Assembly (NCBI GenBank): GCA_947623305.1 | Contig: CANQGQ010000007.1 | Span: 62,001 to 126,000, forward strand | DNA from: an uncultured Alistipes sp. | Lineage (GTDB): Bacteria; Bacteroidota; Bacteroidia; Bacteroidales; Rikenellaceae | Direction: 5' to 3' | Length of the DNA stretch: 64,000 nt | Shown: piece after piece, positions 36,072-46,043 of the stretch | How the letters are laid out: every line of letters starts with the position of its first letter | Numbering within the stretch: position 1 is the first letter of the stretch | Translations under genes and position numbers: made by a program | The notes under the pieces: model-generated | The model's input: the letters and a program-made list of their open reading frames with translations, nothing else | What the model was told of the DNA's origin: nothing | Database searches by the model: none

Positions 36072-36156
36072 TTGTTGCTCGCGGTAAGGAGACGTCCTTG
36101 CCGCTTCGGGTCTGGGCGACAGATCGCTTTGGATTCTTTTCGGTATACGGATTTCG

Positions 36157-36179
36157 TTTCTTCCCTTCACGGTTCAACA
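36157..36179 (+). repeat. Dispersed motif copy 5
   Basis: TTTCTTCCCTTCACGGTTCA followed by ACA, at the left edge of the hairpin-rich region. Confidence 0.7.
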
Positions 36180-36200
36180 TTTCGCCCCGACAGAGGCGGG

Positions 36201-36780
36201 CCCGAATGCCCCGTATGGGGCATTCGGGTCGCGTTCGATTTGCAGTTCGACGGGCTCACTGCAAATCCAGCGGAGATTCGTCTATTCGCTGCCATGCGCT
36301 CCGCCGGAGCCTCGCTTCGGCAGCGGACGAATCGCACCCCCTTCGCCCCTCGATAGGGGCTCCTTCTTTCCGGAAAGAAGCAAAGCGTCGGTCGAGTTCG
36401 GAAGTCGCAGAGCGACTTCCGCCTTTCGACCGCCTTGCAGCGAGCTGCAAGAGAACGGTAGAAAAATTCACTCGCCATCTAAAATGCCGGGCAGTTTCTG
36501 CCCTCGATGCTTCGGCAAACCGCAGTTTGCCGAAGCGCATTTTGCGGTCGACGGATGCGAGAAAAGCGGATGCTTTTCTCTATTATCCGGCGCCCGCCGA
36601 TGGCGACCGGTTCACGATTTTTTCCAACCGGCAAAGGCGCGATTACGCAAGCGCAATCTCTCCGAAAAATCCGCAGGAAGTCATGCGGATTTTTCGGCCG
36701 CCTTTTTTGCCGGTTGAAAATCGTTCCCTTGTTACATTTTTCTTGTGAACAAGCGGGAATCACGCTGACCGCGTGATTCG
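36201..36780. other. Hairpin-rich non-coding region before the relaxosome genes
   Basis: Perfect or near-perfect stems lie at 36201-36228 (12 bp, loop GTAT), 36489-36503 (6 bp), 36509-36536 (12 bp), 36559-36580 (9 bp), 36662-36697 (14 bp) and 36758-36780 (9 bp). A longer-range pair (36625-36639 with 36699-36716) encloses the 14-bp stem. No gene is convincing. The location about 500 bases before the relaxosome and relaxase genes suggests an origin of transfer or single-strand initiation sites, which is inferred. Confidence 0.6.
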
Positions 36781-36837
36781 AATTTTAATTGAACGATTTA
36801 AGGCGTTGATATATAGTTGATTGCGACCCGATAAAAT

Positions 36838-36890
36838 GTCGCATTTTAAGAAAAAAACGCTGCATTTTATGCCGCATTTTTGCTGCATTC
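36838..36890. repeat. Four GCATTTT-type direct repeats
   Basis: GCATTTT or GCATTC recurs at 36841, 36862, 36874 and 36885, each preceded by TC, CT or CC. A fifth copy lies near 36945. They may bind the RHH relaxosome protein encoded downstream. Confidence 0.5.
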
Positions 36891-37270
36891 TTTTCTATAA
36901 CATTGAAATATAAGGTAATACGGTGGTCTTTCTATTCAGCAAAATGCTGCATTTGCCTTTTTCAAGAACAATTTCGATCACAGTTCGAATTATGGATCAT
37001 ATTGCCGAATCATTCGATTTTCGGGTCGGAAGATCGTTGGACGAAAAAAAATTTTTTGACGAAAAAAATAGCATAAACTACAGCCATCGAAAACTTAAAA
37101 TTGCGGTTATCAAATCATTGCAGATGCGGATATTATTATAATATAATAATATAATAATATCATATTATTCATAATTTTTTAGAATAGATTGGAATACATA
37201 TATTTGTTGGCACATGATGCTTCTCGAAAGCATTTGTCCGATAATGATTTATTCGTAGAAAGTGAACTTT

Positions 37271-37780
37271 ATGATGGAGAAAAAAGAGATGGTATCTGTT
37301 CGTATACCGAAGAACGTGCGGGACGAAATAAAAGTTTGGGCCAAAGAAAAACGACGGACGATGAGCGGAATGTTGTGTCAGATCATTCGTCAATATCGTA
37401 AGCAAGGGGACGAATCCAATGAATCGTATATCGATCTATTGAAACGCATCGGAACCGTTGTCGACGGTCTTTCTTATGGGATGACGAAAATCGCAGGTTC
37501 GGCGGAGCGCACCGAGACATTTATCAAGACGTTGTTAAGCCAAGATCGGCCGGCTGTTCAAGGTATTCCGGATGATTCTGCCAGCAGTAGCGTTTCGACA
37601 TCGGGTTGCGATGATTCCGTGATTTCGGCTTTGTCGGCTCTTTTAGGCCGGCTGTTGGATCGGGCGACCCGCACGAAGAATTTCGACGGCACGCAGGCGA
37701 TGCAGATACGCATTTCGATGGACGAGTTCGCTCGGATACAAAACCAGTACGAACAGGTATGTACGTTACGAAATTCATAG
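37271..37780 (+). CDS. Ribbon-helix-helix relaxosome accessory protein (MobC/MbpA-like)
   Basis: This protein has about 169 residues. The N-terminus reads EKKEMVSVRIPKNVRDEIKV, a ribbon-helix-helix beta strand and first helix, followed by RRTMSGMLCQIIRQYRKQ as the second helix; this is the usual DNA-binding part of relaxosome accessory proteins. The C-terminal half has a Ser-rich linker and a helical tail. It overlaps the relaxase start by 22 bases and is thus coupled to it. Two ATG codons (37271, 37274) are possible; an in-frame GTG at 37262 is less likely. Confidence 0.8.
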   Translation: MMEKKEMVSVRIPKNVRDEIKVWAKEKRRTMSGMLCQIIRQYRKQGDESNESYIDLLKRIGTVVDGLSYGMTKIAGSAERTETFIKTLLSQDRPAVQGIPDDSASSSVSTSGCDDSVISALSALLGRLLDRATRTKNFDGTQAMQIRISMDEFARIQNQYEQVCTLRNS

Positions 37781-40563
37781 ACAACGTGAAATACCGGCAG
37801 GGTTCCGTGATGAACTACGTGCTGTATTTGGAGAAAGAGCGGTTGGTTCAGGAGTATTTGGACAGCACCTCTTCCCGGGAGTTGTCGGCTTATTTGGACA
37901 AACAGAACGACGTCGTGCGGGCCGAGGGGCAGGAGTATTTTTTCAACGGGTCGGGCAATACGTTCGACAGCGAGGATGTTACGAAGGCGATCGATGCGAA
38001 CGTCAAGGGTCTGAAAAAATCCGAAGCGCGGTATTATACATTCGCCATTTCGCCTTCTGCGCAGGAGATTACCCACCTTCGGCGTCTGATCGCCGATACG
38101 AAACAGGCGATGCTGGATTCGGGCGAGCTCGTTCCCGCGACGTTCGACGACGATCTGATGCGCGGTTATTTGAAAGAGTACGCCGTGCAATGTATGGACA
38201 CCTATGCCCGAAATTTCCATCATCCGAAGATTCAAGATAACCGCGATCTGTTGTGGTTCGGGATGGTCGAGAAGGATCGTTACTGGAAGAGCCAAGACAA
38301 GGAGGTTCGGACGAATGCCCGGATTCAGAAACAGATCGCCGCCCTTCGCGTGCAGGCGGAGCAAGGCAAGGCGGTTTCCGACAAAATCGAGGCTTTGGAA
38401 AAGCGGTTGATTCGGGAATGCGACGTGCGGCCGGGCGGTAGCCGCGAGATTCTCGCGCCGATGATGCCCAAATCCGGCGACAACTGGCACGTGCATATCA
38501 GCGTCAGCCGGCGGGACATCACCAATACGTTCAACCTCAGCCCCAACGCCAACGGTCGCGGCAGCAAGAAACACGTGTTGAACGGACAGTCGGTTCGCGT
38601 GGGGTTCGACCGCGAGGCGTTCAAGATCGCGTGCGAACGGAACTTCGACCGGTTGTTCGTCCACAGCCGCCTCGCCACCGAGAGTTACGAACAGGCGAAA
38701 CGTTTGCGGAAGGAGAACGCTTTCGCTTACGCGAAGCAGCTCGCCAAAGACAGGGCCATCCGGCACCAAGAGGCTCGGGCTTTCCGGCAGCTCGGGGTCG
38801 CCGGATACCAAGATTATTACAGCGATCTGTTGCAGCGGGAGCGGCTCGACGGGCGGCAGTTGCTGCAATTGAAGGGGTACCTTGCCCGTCGGATTCATGC
38901 GTGTACACCTACGAAATCAGTCGACCAGTTAATAAATCTCGACTTGGAGGAGTTGCGCAGCGAATTGGCCGGTCTCGATAGGGAGCCGACGGTTTCGCCT
39001 TCGTATTTGACACAGAGCGTAGCGGCCCGCATCGGCGATAAGACGCTCGAAATATCCGGTTTGCAGGGTTATCATCCCGTTACGACCGCCTACCGGCAGT
39101 TGCGCCGCGGTATTCGAATGCGGGAGGCTGTCGATCTGCACCGCGAGGCGGTCGACCGATGGATCGGAATCTATTCCGACCGGTGGTATCGGGAGAATTA
39201 CCGGTTCGTGAGCATCGCCTCGATGCTGCGGATGGATACATTGCAGGCGCAGGCCGCCTTTCTGAATAACGAATTGGGCGAATCCGTACTTCTCGCCAGC
39301 GCGCAGGAGTATGCGAAAGAACTCGAACGGCAGCTCGTCGGCGAGTTTCTCCGGACGGCTTGGCCCGAGTGGAAGCAGGATACGATCCGGTCGTACGCTC
39401 AAGTGCTTTTCGGCCGCGATGCGTCCGACGTCCGTTCTTCGAAGGAGTTCGATGCCTTGGCTCGGGAGCGCCTTTTGCCGGTCGAGGCGCAACAGCGGAT
39501 CGACACGCTCGCCGGCCTTTGTAGAATCGAAAAATTCGAATCGTTGCAGGCTCGTATCGCCGAGCTTCAGCCGCAAACGGCTTCCGGGTTGACGGCCCGT
39601 CTTCAAACGTTCCTGACCGAGCAGGGGCAGCCGTTGCAAGCCTTGAAGTCCGTTTTGTCCGACCGCAGCGTTTCCGCCCTTGAAAAAGAGCGGCGGATTC
39701 TGCGATTAGCACTCGACGACAAGAGCTTGTATCGGGCACTTCGGAATTGGAAGACGGGGATATTGAATGGGCTCGAACGTCGGAATCCCGCTATGAAATA
39801 CGCGCAGTTGCAGCAAGAGACGAATCGCCTGCTCGGGGAACTGAAAACGATCGGCGACGAACGGAAAACGGCTTTCGACCGGGCGATTCGGGATTTCTTG
39901 AATCGACGTATGCCCGATTATGCTCCGATCATCGAAAAGCAGTCGCAGTTGGAGCGGTTGATCGAGGCGCTTTCGCCCTCTGCGGAGGAATATCCGGAAC
40001 GATTGGCCGAAGCGAATCGGGCGATCGCTCGGGCTCTGTCGCCTCGGGCCGAGCGCATCTTCGAAAAGGAGGGTCAGCGACTGTTCGGGCCCGACACGCA
40101 TTGGAAGAACGAGACCGATTTTCTGAAATATATCGAATCGCATTTCGCTCCGGAGCGGGCTGCGACCTATCGGCCGGTTCTGAATCGAATTTTCTCGGAA
40201 ATCGAAGAGGAGCGGCGGACGGTGATCCGGCAATATGCCGACCGATTGTTCGCCGATACCGAGGGGTATCGGGTCGATTCCATCCGGTTGCAGCAAGGTT
40301 CCGTCAATCGTTTCATCGACCGGAAATATGCGCCGAAAGAGGCCAAGCGGTATAAGGAGGATTTGCAGCGGGCCGTCGCTGCCGTTTGCCGGCATCCCGT
40401 CTTGCAGGAGACGGAGTACAAGGTTTTCGACTTGGCGACGCAGAAACGGATCGCGGTTCGGGCTGCGGCGAAGGTCGGGCCGGTTCGGTTGCCCGTCTCT
40501 CCACCGATGCTGGCTTTGAAAACGGTTTCCAAGCTATTCAAGCTCTTAATAAATGGTTATTGA
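37759..40563 (+). CDS. MobB-type relaxase (DUF5712 family)
   Basis: This 934-residue relaxase is the nickase that starts conjugative transfer. The N-terminal 300 residues match the Bacteroidetes MobB/DUF5712 relaxases: an FFNGSGNTFDSEDVTKAIDA block, NVKGLKKSEARYYTFAISPS, and the metal-binding NWHVHISVSRRD (about residues 237-248). The remaining 600 residues are long charged helices, probably coiled coil, and have no helicase motif. It follows the RHH gene with a 22-base overlap and precedes the transfer genes on the same strand. Confidence 0.88.
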   Translation: MYVTKFIDNVKYRQGSVMNYVLYLEKERLVQEYLDSTSSRELSAYLDKQNDVVRAEGQEYFFNGSGNTFDSEDVTKAIDANVKGLKKSEARYYTFAISPSAQEITHLRRLIADTKQAMLDSGELVPATFDDDLMRGYLKEYAVQCMDTYARNFHHPKIQDNRDLLWFGMVEKDRYWKSQDKEVRTNARIQKQIAALRVQAEQGKAVSDKIEALEKRLIRECDVRPGGSREILAPMMPKSGDNWHVHISVSRRDITNTFNLSPNANGRGSKKHVLNGQSVRVGFDREAFKIACERNFDRLFVHSRLATESYEQAKRLRKENAFAYAKQLAKDRAIRHQEARAFRQLGVAGYQDYYSDLLQRERLDGRQLLQLKGYLARRIHACTPTKSVDQLINLDLEELRSELAGLDREPTVSPSYLTQSVAARIGDKTLEISGLQGYHPVTTAYRQLRRGIRMREAVDLHREAVDRWIGIYSDRWYRENYRFVSIASMLRMDTLQAQAAFLNNELGESVLLASAQEYAKELERQLVGEFLRTAWPEWKQDTIRSYAQVLFGRDASDVRSSKEFDALARERLLPVEAQQRIDTLAGLCRIEKFESLQARIAELQPQTASGLTARLQTFLTEQGQPLQALKSVLSDRSVSALEKERRILRLALDDKSLYRALRNWKTGILNGLERRNPAMKYAQLQQETNRLLGELKTIGDERKTAFDRAIRDFLNRRMPDYAPIIEKQSQLERLIEALSPSAEEYPERLAEANRAIARALSPRAERIFEKEGQRLFGPDTHWKNETDFLKYIESHFAPERAATYRPVLNRIFSEIEEERRTVIRQYADRLFADTEGYRVDSIRLQQGSVNRFIDRKYAPKEAKRYKEDLQRAVAAVCRHPVLQETEYKVFDLATQKRIAVRAAAKVGPVRLPVSPPMLALKTVSKLFKLLINGY

Positions 40564-40564
40564 T

Positions 40565-40789
40565 ATGGAAGAATTGCATTTTACGTGGATTTCGGCGGTG
40601 AAGATTTTCGCCGCGCTGTTGCTTCTCGGCGTGTGGCTCGTCTGCCGCAGCCAGGCCAAGGCCGAACGTCGGGCGCAGCAGCACGGATCGGGTTCGGTCA
40701 TCGCGCCGCGGTCGATTTTAGTTATGGCGATCGTCGCCATCGTGTTTTTAATCATCGCCCTGTTGTGGGGAAATACTTCGACGCTATGA
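40565..40789 (+). CDS. Small two-helix membrane protein of the transfer operon
   Basis: This protein of about 74 residues has two hydrophobic helices (ISAVKIFAALLLLGVWLVC and ILVMAIVAIVFLIIALLW) and a charged loop between. The ATG one base after the relaxase stop was chosen; an overlapping ATG 12 bases earlier is possible. Its stop overlaps the coupling-protein start (ATGA). The function is unknown, but a membrane partner of the coupling protein is plausible. Confidence 0.7.
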   Translation: MEELHFTWISAVKIFAALLLLGVWLVCRSQAKAERRAQQHGSGSVIAPRSILVMAIVAIVFLIIALLWGNTSTL

Positions 40790-42411
40790 ATTTGACGGTT
40801 TATTTTATAGCGGTTTCGATCGTCTTGCCTTGCGCCTTCGTCTGGCGGCGGGCGGTCGGTTTGTGCCTGTCGGTCGCTGCGTTCCTCTTTCCTTGCGCCT
40901 TGTATGCGTGGGCCGACGTGCCGTTCCGCACGTTCTGTTGGTCGTGGGCTCTGCCGTTGGCGGCCGTTCAGCTCATGGCGATTCCGCTTTTTCGCTTCGT
41001 TTACGTGCGGTTCAGCCGGTGGTCGAACGGATGGTCGAAGTTCACGATGGAGATCGAGGACACGAACGGTCATCTGCACTACGTCAAGGGCATCGACCGC
41101 GGTACTTATATCAACGGCGGATCGGGTTCCGGCAAGACGGCGAGTTGCAACCTCGCCTACGCGAAGCACGCCGCGCGGTTCGCCATGCCGGTGCTGATCC
41201 ACGACTTGAAGAAATACGAATTGTCCGAAACGTTGTACCCCGTGTTCTGCGACGCCGACATTCCGTATCGCGTCTTCGCGTTGTTCGACCCCGAACGTTC
41301 CGTGCGGGTCAATCCGATCGCTCCGGCCTATCTGCCCGACGAAGCGTCGTTGCGGGCGCGGGTGAAATCGTTCATCCTGGCTGCGCAGGGGCGGGAATCG
41401 TCCGATTCTACGGCCGACTTCTTCAACAATGCGGCTTCGTCGTTGTTGGAGGCGTTGATCTGGTATTTGCGGTCGTACGAACCCGCCTACTGCCATCTGC
41501 CGTTCGTCGCTGCGATTTTGAGCTCTCCTGAAAATTTGCACGGCACCGTCGACGGCCGCCGTAAACCGTTCGGAAAATTGGAAAACATGCTCCGCTCCGA
41601 CCCGCAGGTCTATTCGATGGCTGCGGCGTTCTTTCAGGGGGCAGGCAATGCCGACACGACCGGCAACATCTTGCAGACTTTGGTTTTGGCGCTCAATACC
41701 ATTAACACCGACGCCGGGTTCTTCCTCTTGAGCGACAATGAAATCGACCTGCGGATCAACGCACCCGGCAGTTGTTCCGCATTCGCTTTGGTCAACGACC
41801 CGAAGAATTCGACCGCGTATGCTCCGATTCTGGCGATGATCGCCGACGCCACGCTTACGATGATGAGCGAACGCGGCGGGGTTCCGGCGGGCGTTCTGTT
41901 GGACGAGGCGCCCGAACTGCCCATTCTCCGCGTTCAGAATTTCATGGCCACGTTGCGCAGCCTCGGCATCTGGATCGTCTATACGACGCAGGATATGTCG
42001 CAGATTCAGCGGACGCAGGGCGGCAAGGAGTACAACATGCGTACGGTGTTGTCCAATCTGGCGCATCAGTTTTTCGGACGGACGAGTTCGGAGCAGACCG
42101 CCCGATATTACGAAGCATTGATGCCGCAGGTGGATAAGGTCGAACGGAGTTACAGCAGCTCTCCGAACGGCAGTTCGACCACTCGGCGCAAGGTCAAGAG
42201 ACCGCTTTACGAGCGGTCTGCGTTCTACGACCTTCGGCAGGGGGAGTTCGTCTATTTCCACGGCAAGGTCGAGCGCTTCCGGTTCCGATACGATCCGTCG
42301 GAGCGCGTATTACCGCCTGCGGTTCGGGCGATGGACGCCGCAGGAATGCACGCGGTAGCCGCCGACATCCGGCAGGCCGCCGCCGATTTCATGAATAGGT
42401 TCAACCGATAA
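40786..42411 (+). CDS. Type IV coupling protein (VirD4/TraG-like ATPase)
   Basis: This 541-residue inner-membrane ATPase hands the relaxase-DNA complex to the transfer channel. Two or more N-terminal membrane helices (residues 1-75) precede the ATPase domain, with Walker A GGSGSGKTAS (about 109-118) and Walker B GVLLDEAPELPIL (about 365-377). The TraM-recognition-type segment LGIWIVYTTQDMSQIQ follows. The start MNLTVYFIAV was chosen because the longer frame overlaps the preceding gene. Confidence 0.9.
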   Translation: MNLTVYFIAVSIVLPCAFVWRRAVGLCLSVAAFLFPCALYAWADVPFRTFCWSWALPLAAVQLMAIPLFRFVYVRFSRWSNGWSKFTMEIEDTNGHLHYVKGIDRGTYINGGSGSGKTASCNLAYAKHAARFAMPVLIHDLKKYELSETLYPVFCDADIPYRVFALFDPERSVRVNPIAPAYLPDEASLRARVKSFILAAQGRESSDSTADFFNNAASSLLEALIWYLRSYEPAYCHLPFVAAILSSPENLHGTVDGRRKPFGKLENMLRSDPQVYSMAAAFFQGAGNADTTGNILQTLVLALNTINTDAGFFLLSDNEIDLRINAPGSCSAFALVNDPKNSTAYAPILAMIADATLTMMSERGGVPAGVLLDEAPELPILRVQNFMATLRSLGIWIVYTTQDMSQIQRTQGGKEYNMRTVLSNLAHQFFGRTSSEQTARYYEALMPQVDKVERSYSSSPNGSSTTRRKVKRPLYERSAFYDLRQGEFVYFHGKVERFRFRYDPSERVLPPAVRAMDAAGMHAVAADIRQAAADFMNRFNR

Positions 42412-42424
42412 AATGTATACCGAT

Positions 42425-42709
42425 ATGAAAAAAACATGTTTTTTATTTGCAGCGATGCTGCTTTTCACCGGCAGCGTATGCGGACAGTCCGTCAATCTGG
42501 ACTTGTCGCCCGTCAAGACGCAGTTAAGGACGTTCATTCCCGATGCCATGGGCGTGATTTGCTTGGTCGCGTTGGTCGGATGGACGGCGTTCAATCTGAT
42601 CAAGAACTGGGACAACCGGCAGGAGATCATGACGACGTTCCTGTGGTCGTTGATCGGAATTCTGATGGCTTACGGAATCGTCTATGTGGCCATGAATGCG
42701 CTGTTGTAG
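42425..42709 (+). CDS. traE: Conjugal transfer protein TraE (DUF4134, VirB2-like)
   Basis: This 94-residue precursor has a signal peptide (KKTCFLFAAMLLFTGSVCGQ) and two membrane helices (MGVICLVALVGWTAFNLI and FLWSLIGILMAYGIVYVAM), the layout of DUF4134 proteins such as CTnDOT TraE. Proteins in this position resemble VirB2/VirB3-type pilus or channel subunits. The order that follows (TraF, TraG) supports the call. Confidence 0.8.
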   Translation: MKKTCFLFAAMLLFTGSVCGQSVNLDLSPVKTQLRTFIPDAMGVICLVALVGWTAFNLIKNWDNRQEIMTTFLWSLIGILMAYGIVYVAMNALL

Positions 42710-42712
42710 GCT

Positions 42713-42958
42713 ATGGAATTGCATGTAAACCGCCGGATTCGGGACAAGGCGATGGTGTTCGGTCTTCCGGCGAATCGTTTCATGGTCTGTTTGGCCGTCA
42801 TGTGCGCGCCGGTGGTCTTCGTATTGTTCAAGCCGGCGACGATCATCGTGTGGATACCGTGGATGATCGCGGTCTATGGATTCGTCCGGCACAGGGGGCG
42901 CCTCGTCCGCTCATGGCGGGCCGACAGACGGTTTCCCGTCTTCCTTAAAAATCGTTAG
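42713..42958 (+). CDS. traF: Conjugal transfer protein TraF (DUF4133, VirB3-like)
   Basis: This is an 81-residue inner-membrane protein. Two adjacent hydrophobic helices (FMVCLAVMCAPVVFVLF and TIIVWIPWMIAVYGFV) are flanked by Arg-rich ends, matching the short DUF4133 proteins. It is 3 bases after TraE and 2 before TraG. Confidence 0.8.
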   Translation: MELHVNRRIRDKAMVFGLPANRFMVCLAVMCAPVVFVLFKPATIIVWIPWMIAVYGFVRHRGRLVRSWRADRRFPVFLKNR

Positions 42959-42960
42959 CG

Positions 42961-45471
42961 ATGGTTTGGGCTTTTACTGTTTTGTTTTGCGTAATCGTCG
43001 CGTCGATCGTTTATCTGATCGGGCAGAGCTTTCCCGCTTCGAAAGCGGCGAAATCGAATGCGATGGAGCTCATCGGGGAGACGGAGCACAACCGGATGCT
43101 GACGTGTCAGGGCGACGTCGTGTTCTGTTACCGCCTGCGGTTGCCCGAGTGTTATTCGCTCGCCGAGGAGCAGTACGACCAGCTGAATGAAATCTGGCGC
43201 ATCGCACTGAAAGATTTTCCGCAGGATACGATTCTTTTGCGGAGCGACCGGTACGACCGGCGGCCGTTCGATGCGTCGTCGATGCCGGAGGATTCGTACA
43301 TCCGGCGCGAAGAGAAACGGTATGCCGCCGGACGGTTGCAGACGGTCGATACTTCGTATCTGTTCGTTGTATTCACGGGTTTCCGGTCTGTGCGCGACGT
43401 GCGGAATTCGAATCCGTTCGTCGTCTTGTCTCACCGTAAGTTCAAGGCAGAGGATGTCGCCTATCGGTCGTTTCTCGCGGCGGTCGATTCCATGTACCAG
43501 CAGTTGGCCGGTTCGGGTGCAGTCGGCATCGAGCCGATGACCGAGGAGGAGATTCGGGATTACGCACAGTATTATTTCAACGGATTCCAGAGCGACTTCC
43601 TGACCGATGCCGAGGCTTCGGATGGTTTCATCCGCATCGGCGACCGGTACGTCGGGGCCGTGAGCATCGAGCACGAGCGCCAGTTCCCCGAGATGCTGCG
43701 GTCTCCGCAGACGAGCTGTCGGATGAAGATACCGACCGGCATCTTCGAAGATTTGGGCGTCGTCCTGCCTCTGCCGCACCTCTACAATCAGGTTATTGTC
43801 CTGTCGGGTCATGCGAAGGAGGTTGAGCAGGTGAAACGGACGCTCGATTCGTTCCGGAAGAACCGCGGCTTTTCCGAGGAGATCGAAGATCAGGTGCACC
43901 GGCTCGACAAGGCGCGCGAGGAGTTGAGCGACGACCTCGATGCGCTGTTGGTGCGCGGGCATACGAACTTGATTTTCTGGGCCGAAAACGAAGAGTTATT
44001 AAAAACGTATCGCAGCACCATAACCAACTTAATGAAACAGAAGCGCGACTTCGAACCCGTCGTGCCGACCGGCGGCGAGTTGCGCAACATTTTCTATTGT
44101 TCGCATCCGGCGACGGTGGCTTGCATGGAGCGCGATTCGTTCTATTTGACGGACATCCGGCACGCCATCGCGCTGTTCCAGCAGACGGGCGGATACACGC
44201 CCGACGATACGGGGGTCTATTACAGCGACCCGATCGACCATCTGCCGTTGCGGTACGATCTGTACGACGCGCGGAAAAAGTACGTCGATTCGCGGAACAT
44301 CGCCGTCATCGGACGTACGGGCGGCGGCAAGACGGTCAATTTGGAAGCGGTCGTCGAGGGGTTCCATAACAGCCCCGATGCGGATTACGTGAACATCATC
44401 ATCGACTGCGGCGGTTCGTACGACAAGGCGGCGCGGCTGTACGATCCGAACGAAGTCTTTCTTTTCCGGTACAGTCCGGAGGCATCGTTGGGGCTCGACC
44501 CTTTCGCCATCGGTTCGGAGGTGGACGGCGACCGCATCGACGATCTGTGCGAAACGTTGTGGTTGATGATCAAGTCCGGAACGGAACCTACGGCGGAAGA
44601 GCGGGTCTCGTTGCGGAAGATCGTGCAGTCGTATTTGTCGATCGCAAAGGAGGGTTCGTGGCCCGATTTCTACGAATGGGTGCGCGACAATTATCAACGG
44701 ATTCTCGCGGAGAACGAGATACAGGGGGCTTATTTCAACGTCGGGCAGTTCATCCACAACGGCAGCGAGTGGTACGGCGAGGGCATCTACGGCAACGTGT
44801 TGGCCCGCAGCACAGACCCGACGACCCGTCTGCAAGGGAAGAAACTGTTGATTTTCGAGTTGGAAAACATCCGGCAGCATCCGCAGCTGCTCTCCATCGT
44901 CGTCCACATGATCGGGATCGCCATCCGTACCCTGATCTGGGAACAGCCCGGTCGTCGCGGCTTCATCATCTACGAAGAGTTCGCCGAACTGATGAAAATC
45001 GACGTCATCTTTTCGGCCGTGCTTTACCAGATGCAGGCGATCCGCAAAAAGGGCGGTTCGGCGTGCATCGTCTTGCAGAACCTCGACCAGTTGGCATTGA
45101 ATGCCGGCGACCGGTACCGGAACGACGGCGGGGCTGCCGGTGCCTTGATGAAGAACATCGAAACGACGATCTTCCTCGCCGGTGCCGACCCCGCAGGTTT
45201 CGAGCGATACGCGCCCGCTTTCTCGGAGCATGACCGGCAGTGCGTCTTGGCCTTGAAGAACAATTATTCCGTGCCTCCGCTGTATTCGTCCTTTTACATC
45301 TTCCGTAGCAAGAAATCGTCGCTTCTGACCTTGTGCGTCAGTCCGCGGACGTTCCTCGCCTTCCAGACCGAAGGGGAGATTTGCGACGAGTTGAGCGGGT
45401 ACTACGCCGAAACCGGTTCGATGGAACGGGCCATCGAGCGATACGAACAGCAACACGAACAATCATCTTAA
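42961..45471 (+). CDS. traG: Conjugation ATPase TraG (VirB4-like)
   Basis: This 836-residue ATPase powers assembly of the type IV secretion channel. After an N-terminal membrane anchor (VWAFTVLFCVIVASIVYLIG) comes the VirB4/CagE domain. Walker A is GRTGGGKTVN (about 447-456), and Walker B is in GFIIYEEFAELMKID (about residues 664-678). The length and order match Bacteroidetes TraG. It is the largest gene of the transfer operon. Confidence 0.92.
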   Translation: MVWAFTVLFCVIVASIVYLIGQSFPASKAAKSNAMELIGETEHNRMLTCQGDVVFCYRLRLPECYSLAEEQYDQLNEIWRIALKDFPQDTILLRSDRYDRRPFDASSMPEDSYIRREEKRYAAGRLQTVDTSYLFVVFTGFRSVRDVRNSNPFVVLSHRKFKAEDVAYRSFLAAVDSMYQQLAGSGAVGIEPMTEEEIRDYAQYYFNGFQSDFLTDAEASDGFIRIGDRYVGAVSIEHERQFPEMLRSPQTSCRMKIPTGIFEDLGVVLPLPHLYNQVIVLSGHAKEVEQVKRTLDSFRKNRGFSEEIEDQVHRLDKAREELSDDLDALLVRGHTNLIFWAENEELLKTYRSTITNLMKQKRDFEPVVPTGGELRNIFYCSHPATVACMERDSFYLTDIRHAIALFQQTGGYTPDDTGVYYSDPIDHLPLRYDLYDARKKYVDSRNIAVIGRTGGGKTVNLEAVVEGFHNSPDADYVNIIIDCGGSYDKAARLYDPNEVFLFRYSPEASLGLDPFAIGSEVDGDRIDDLCETLWLMIKSGTEPTAEERVSLRKIVQSYLSIAKEGSWPDFYEWVRDNYQRILAENEIQGAYFNVGQFIHNGSEWYGEGIYGNVLARSTDPTTRLQGKKLLIFELENIRQHPQLLSIVVHMIGIAIRTLIWEQPGRRGFIIYEEFAELMKIDVIFSAVLYQMQAIRKKGGSACIVLQNLDQLALNAGDRYRNDGGAAGALMKNIETTIFLAGADPAGFERYAPAFSEHDRQCVLALKNNYSVPPLYSSFYIFRSKKSSLLTLCVSPRTFLAFQTEGEICDELSGYYAETGSMERAIERYEQQHEQSS

Positions 45472-45484
45472 AAACAAGTGAATT

Positions 45485-46042
45485 ATGAAACGGACAATCC
45501 TTTTTCTTACGGCGGCATTTACCGTCCGGTCGGTGCAGGCTCAAATGGCCGTCGTCGCACCGAGCCTCGAAACGCAGGTCGCGGCGAATCATGTGGAGCA
45601 AATCCAGCAGGCCGTGCAGACCTACGAAACGATGGTCGGTGTGAAAGAGAGCATCGACAAGGGCATCGACGTCATCGAGAAGGTCAACAGCAAGCTGACG
45701 ACGATCCGCGAGGTGCAGGAGGTCGCCAACCGTTCGGCGCTCTGCATCCGTCGCATCGAGCGGATTTACGCCAAACTCGCGGCGTTGCAGGTCGATTCGC
45801 GTTACATTACGGATTTGATGATCCAGTGCAACCAAACGACGCGCGATTGCATCAACGTAACGGCTTACGGGGCCAAGGTCTTTTCGCCGGGCTTTCTGAA
45901 AATGAACGATGCCGAGCGGTTGAACGAGACCCGCCACGTGCTCGATGAGATCGACAAGCTACTTGCCCGCGTGAGTTACGTCGATACGCAGGTCGATGCC
46001 ATCGAGTTCAACAATCGGATGATGAACGCTTATTTCTACTGA
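45485..46042 (+). CDS. Conjugal transfer protein TraI-like (VirB5-like, periplasmic)
   Basis: This 185-residue protein has a signal peptide (KRTILFLTAAFTVRSVQAQ) and then long amphipathic helices (VEQIQQAVQTYETMVGVKES, IDKGIDVIEKVNSKLTTI). The position between TraG and the membrane protein TraJ, and the helical secreted form, match TraI (DUF4141), probably a VirB5-like pilus-tip or channel component. The identity is supported mainly by position. Confidence 0.65.
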   Translation: MKRTILFLTAAFTVRSVQAQMAVVAPSLETQVAANHVEQIQQAVQTYETMVGVKESIDKGIDVIEKVNSKLTTIREVQEVANRSALCIRRIERIYAKLAALQVDSRYITDLMIQCNQTTRDCINVTAYGAKVFSPGFLKMNDAERLNETRHVLDEIDKLLARVSYVDTQVDAIEFNNRMMNAYFY

Positions 46043-46043
46043 T

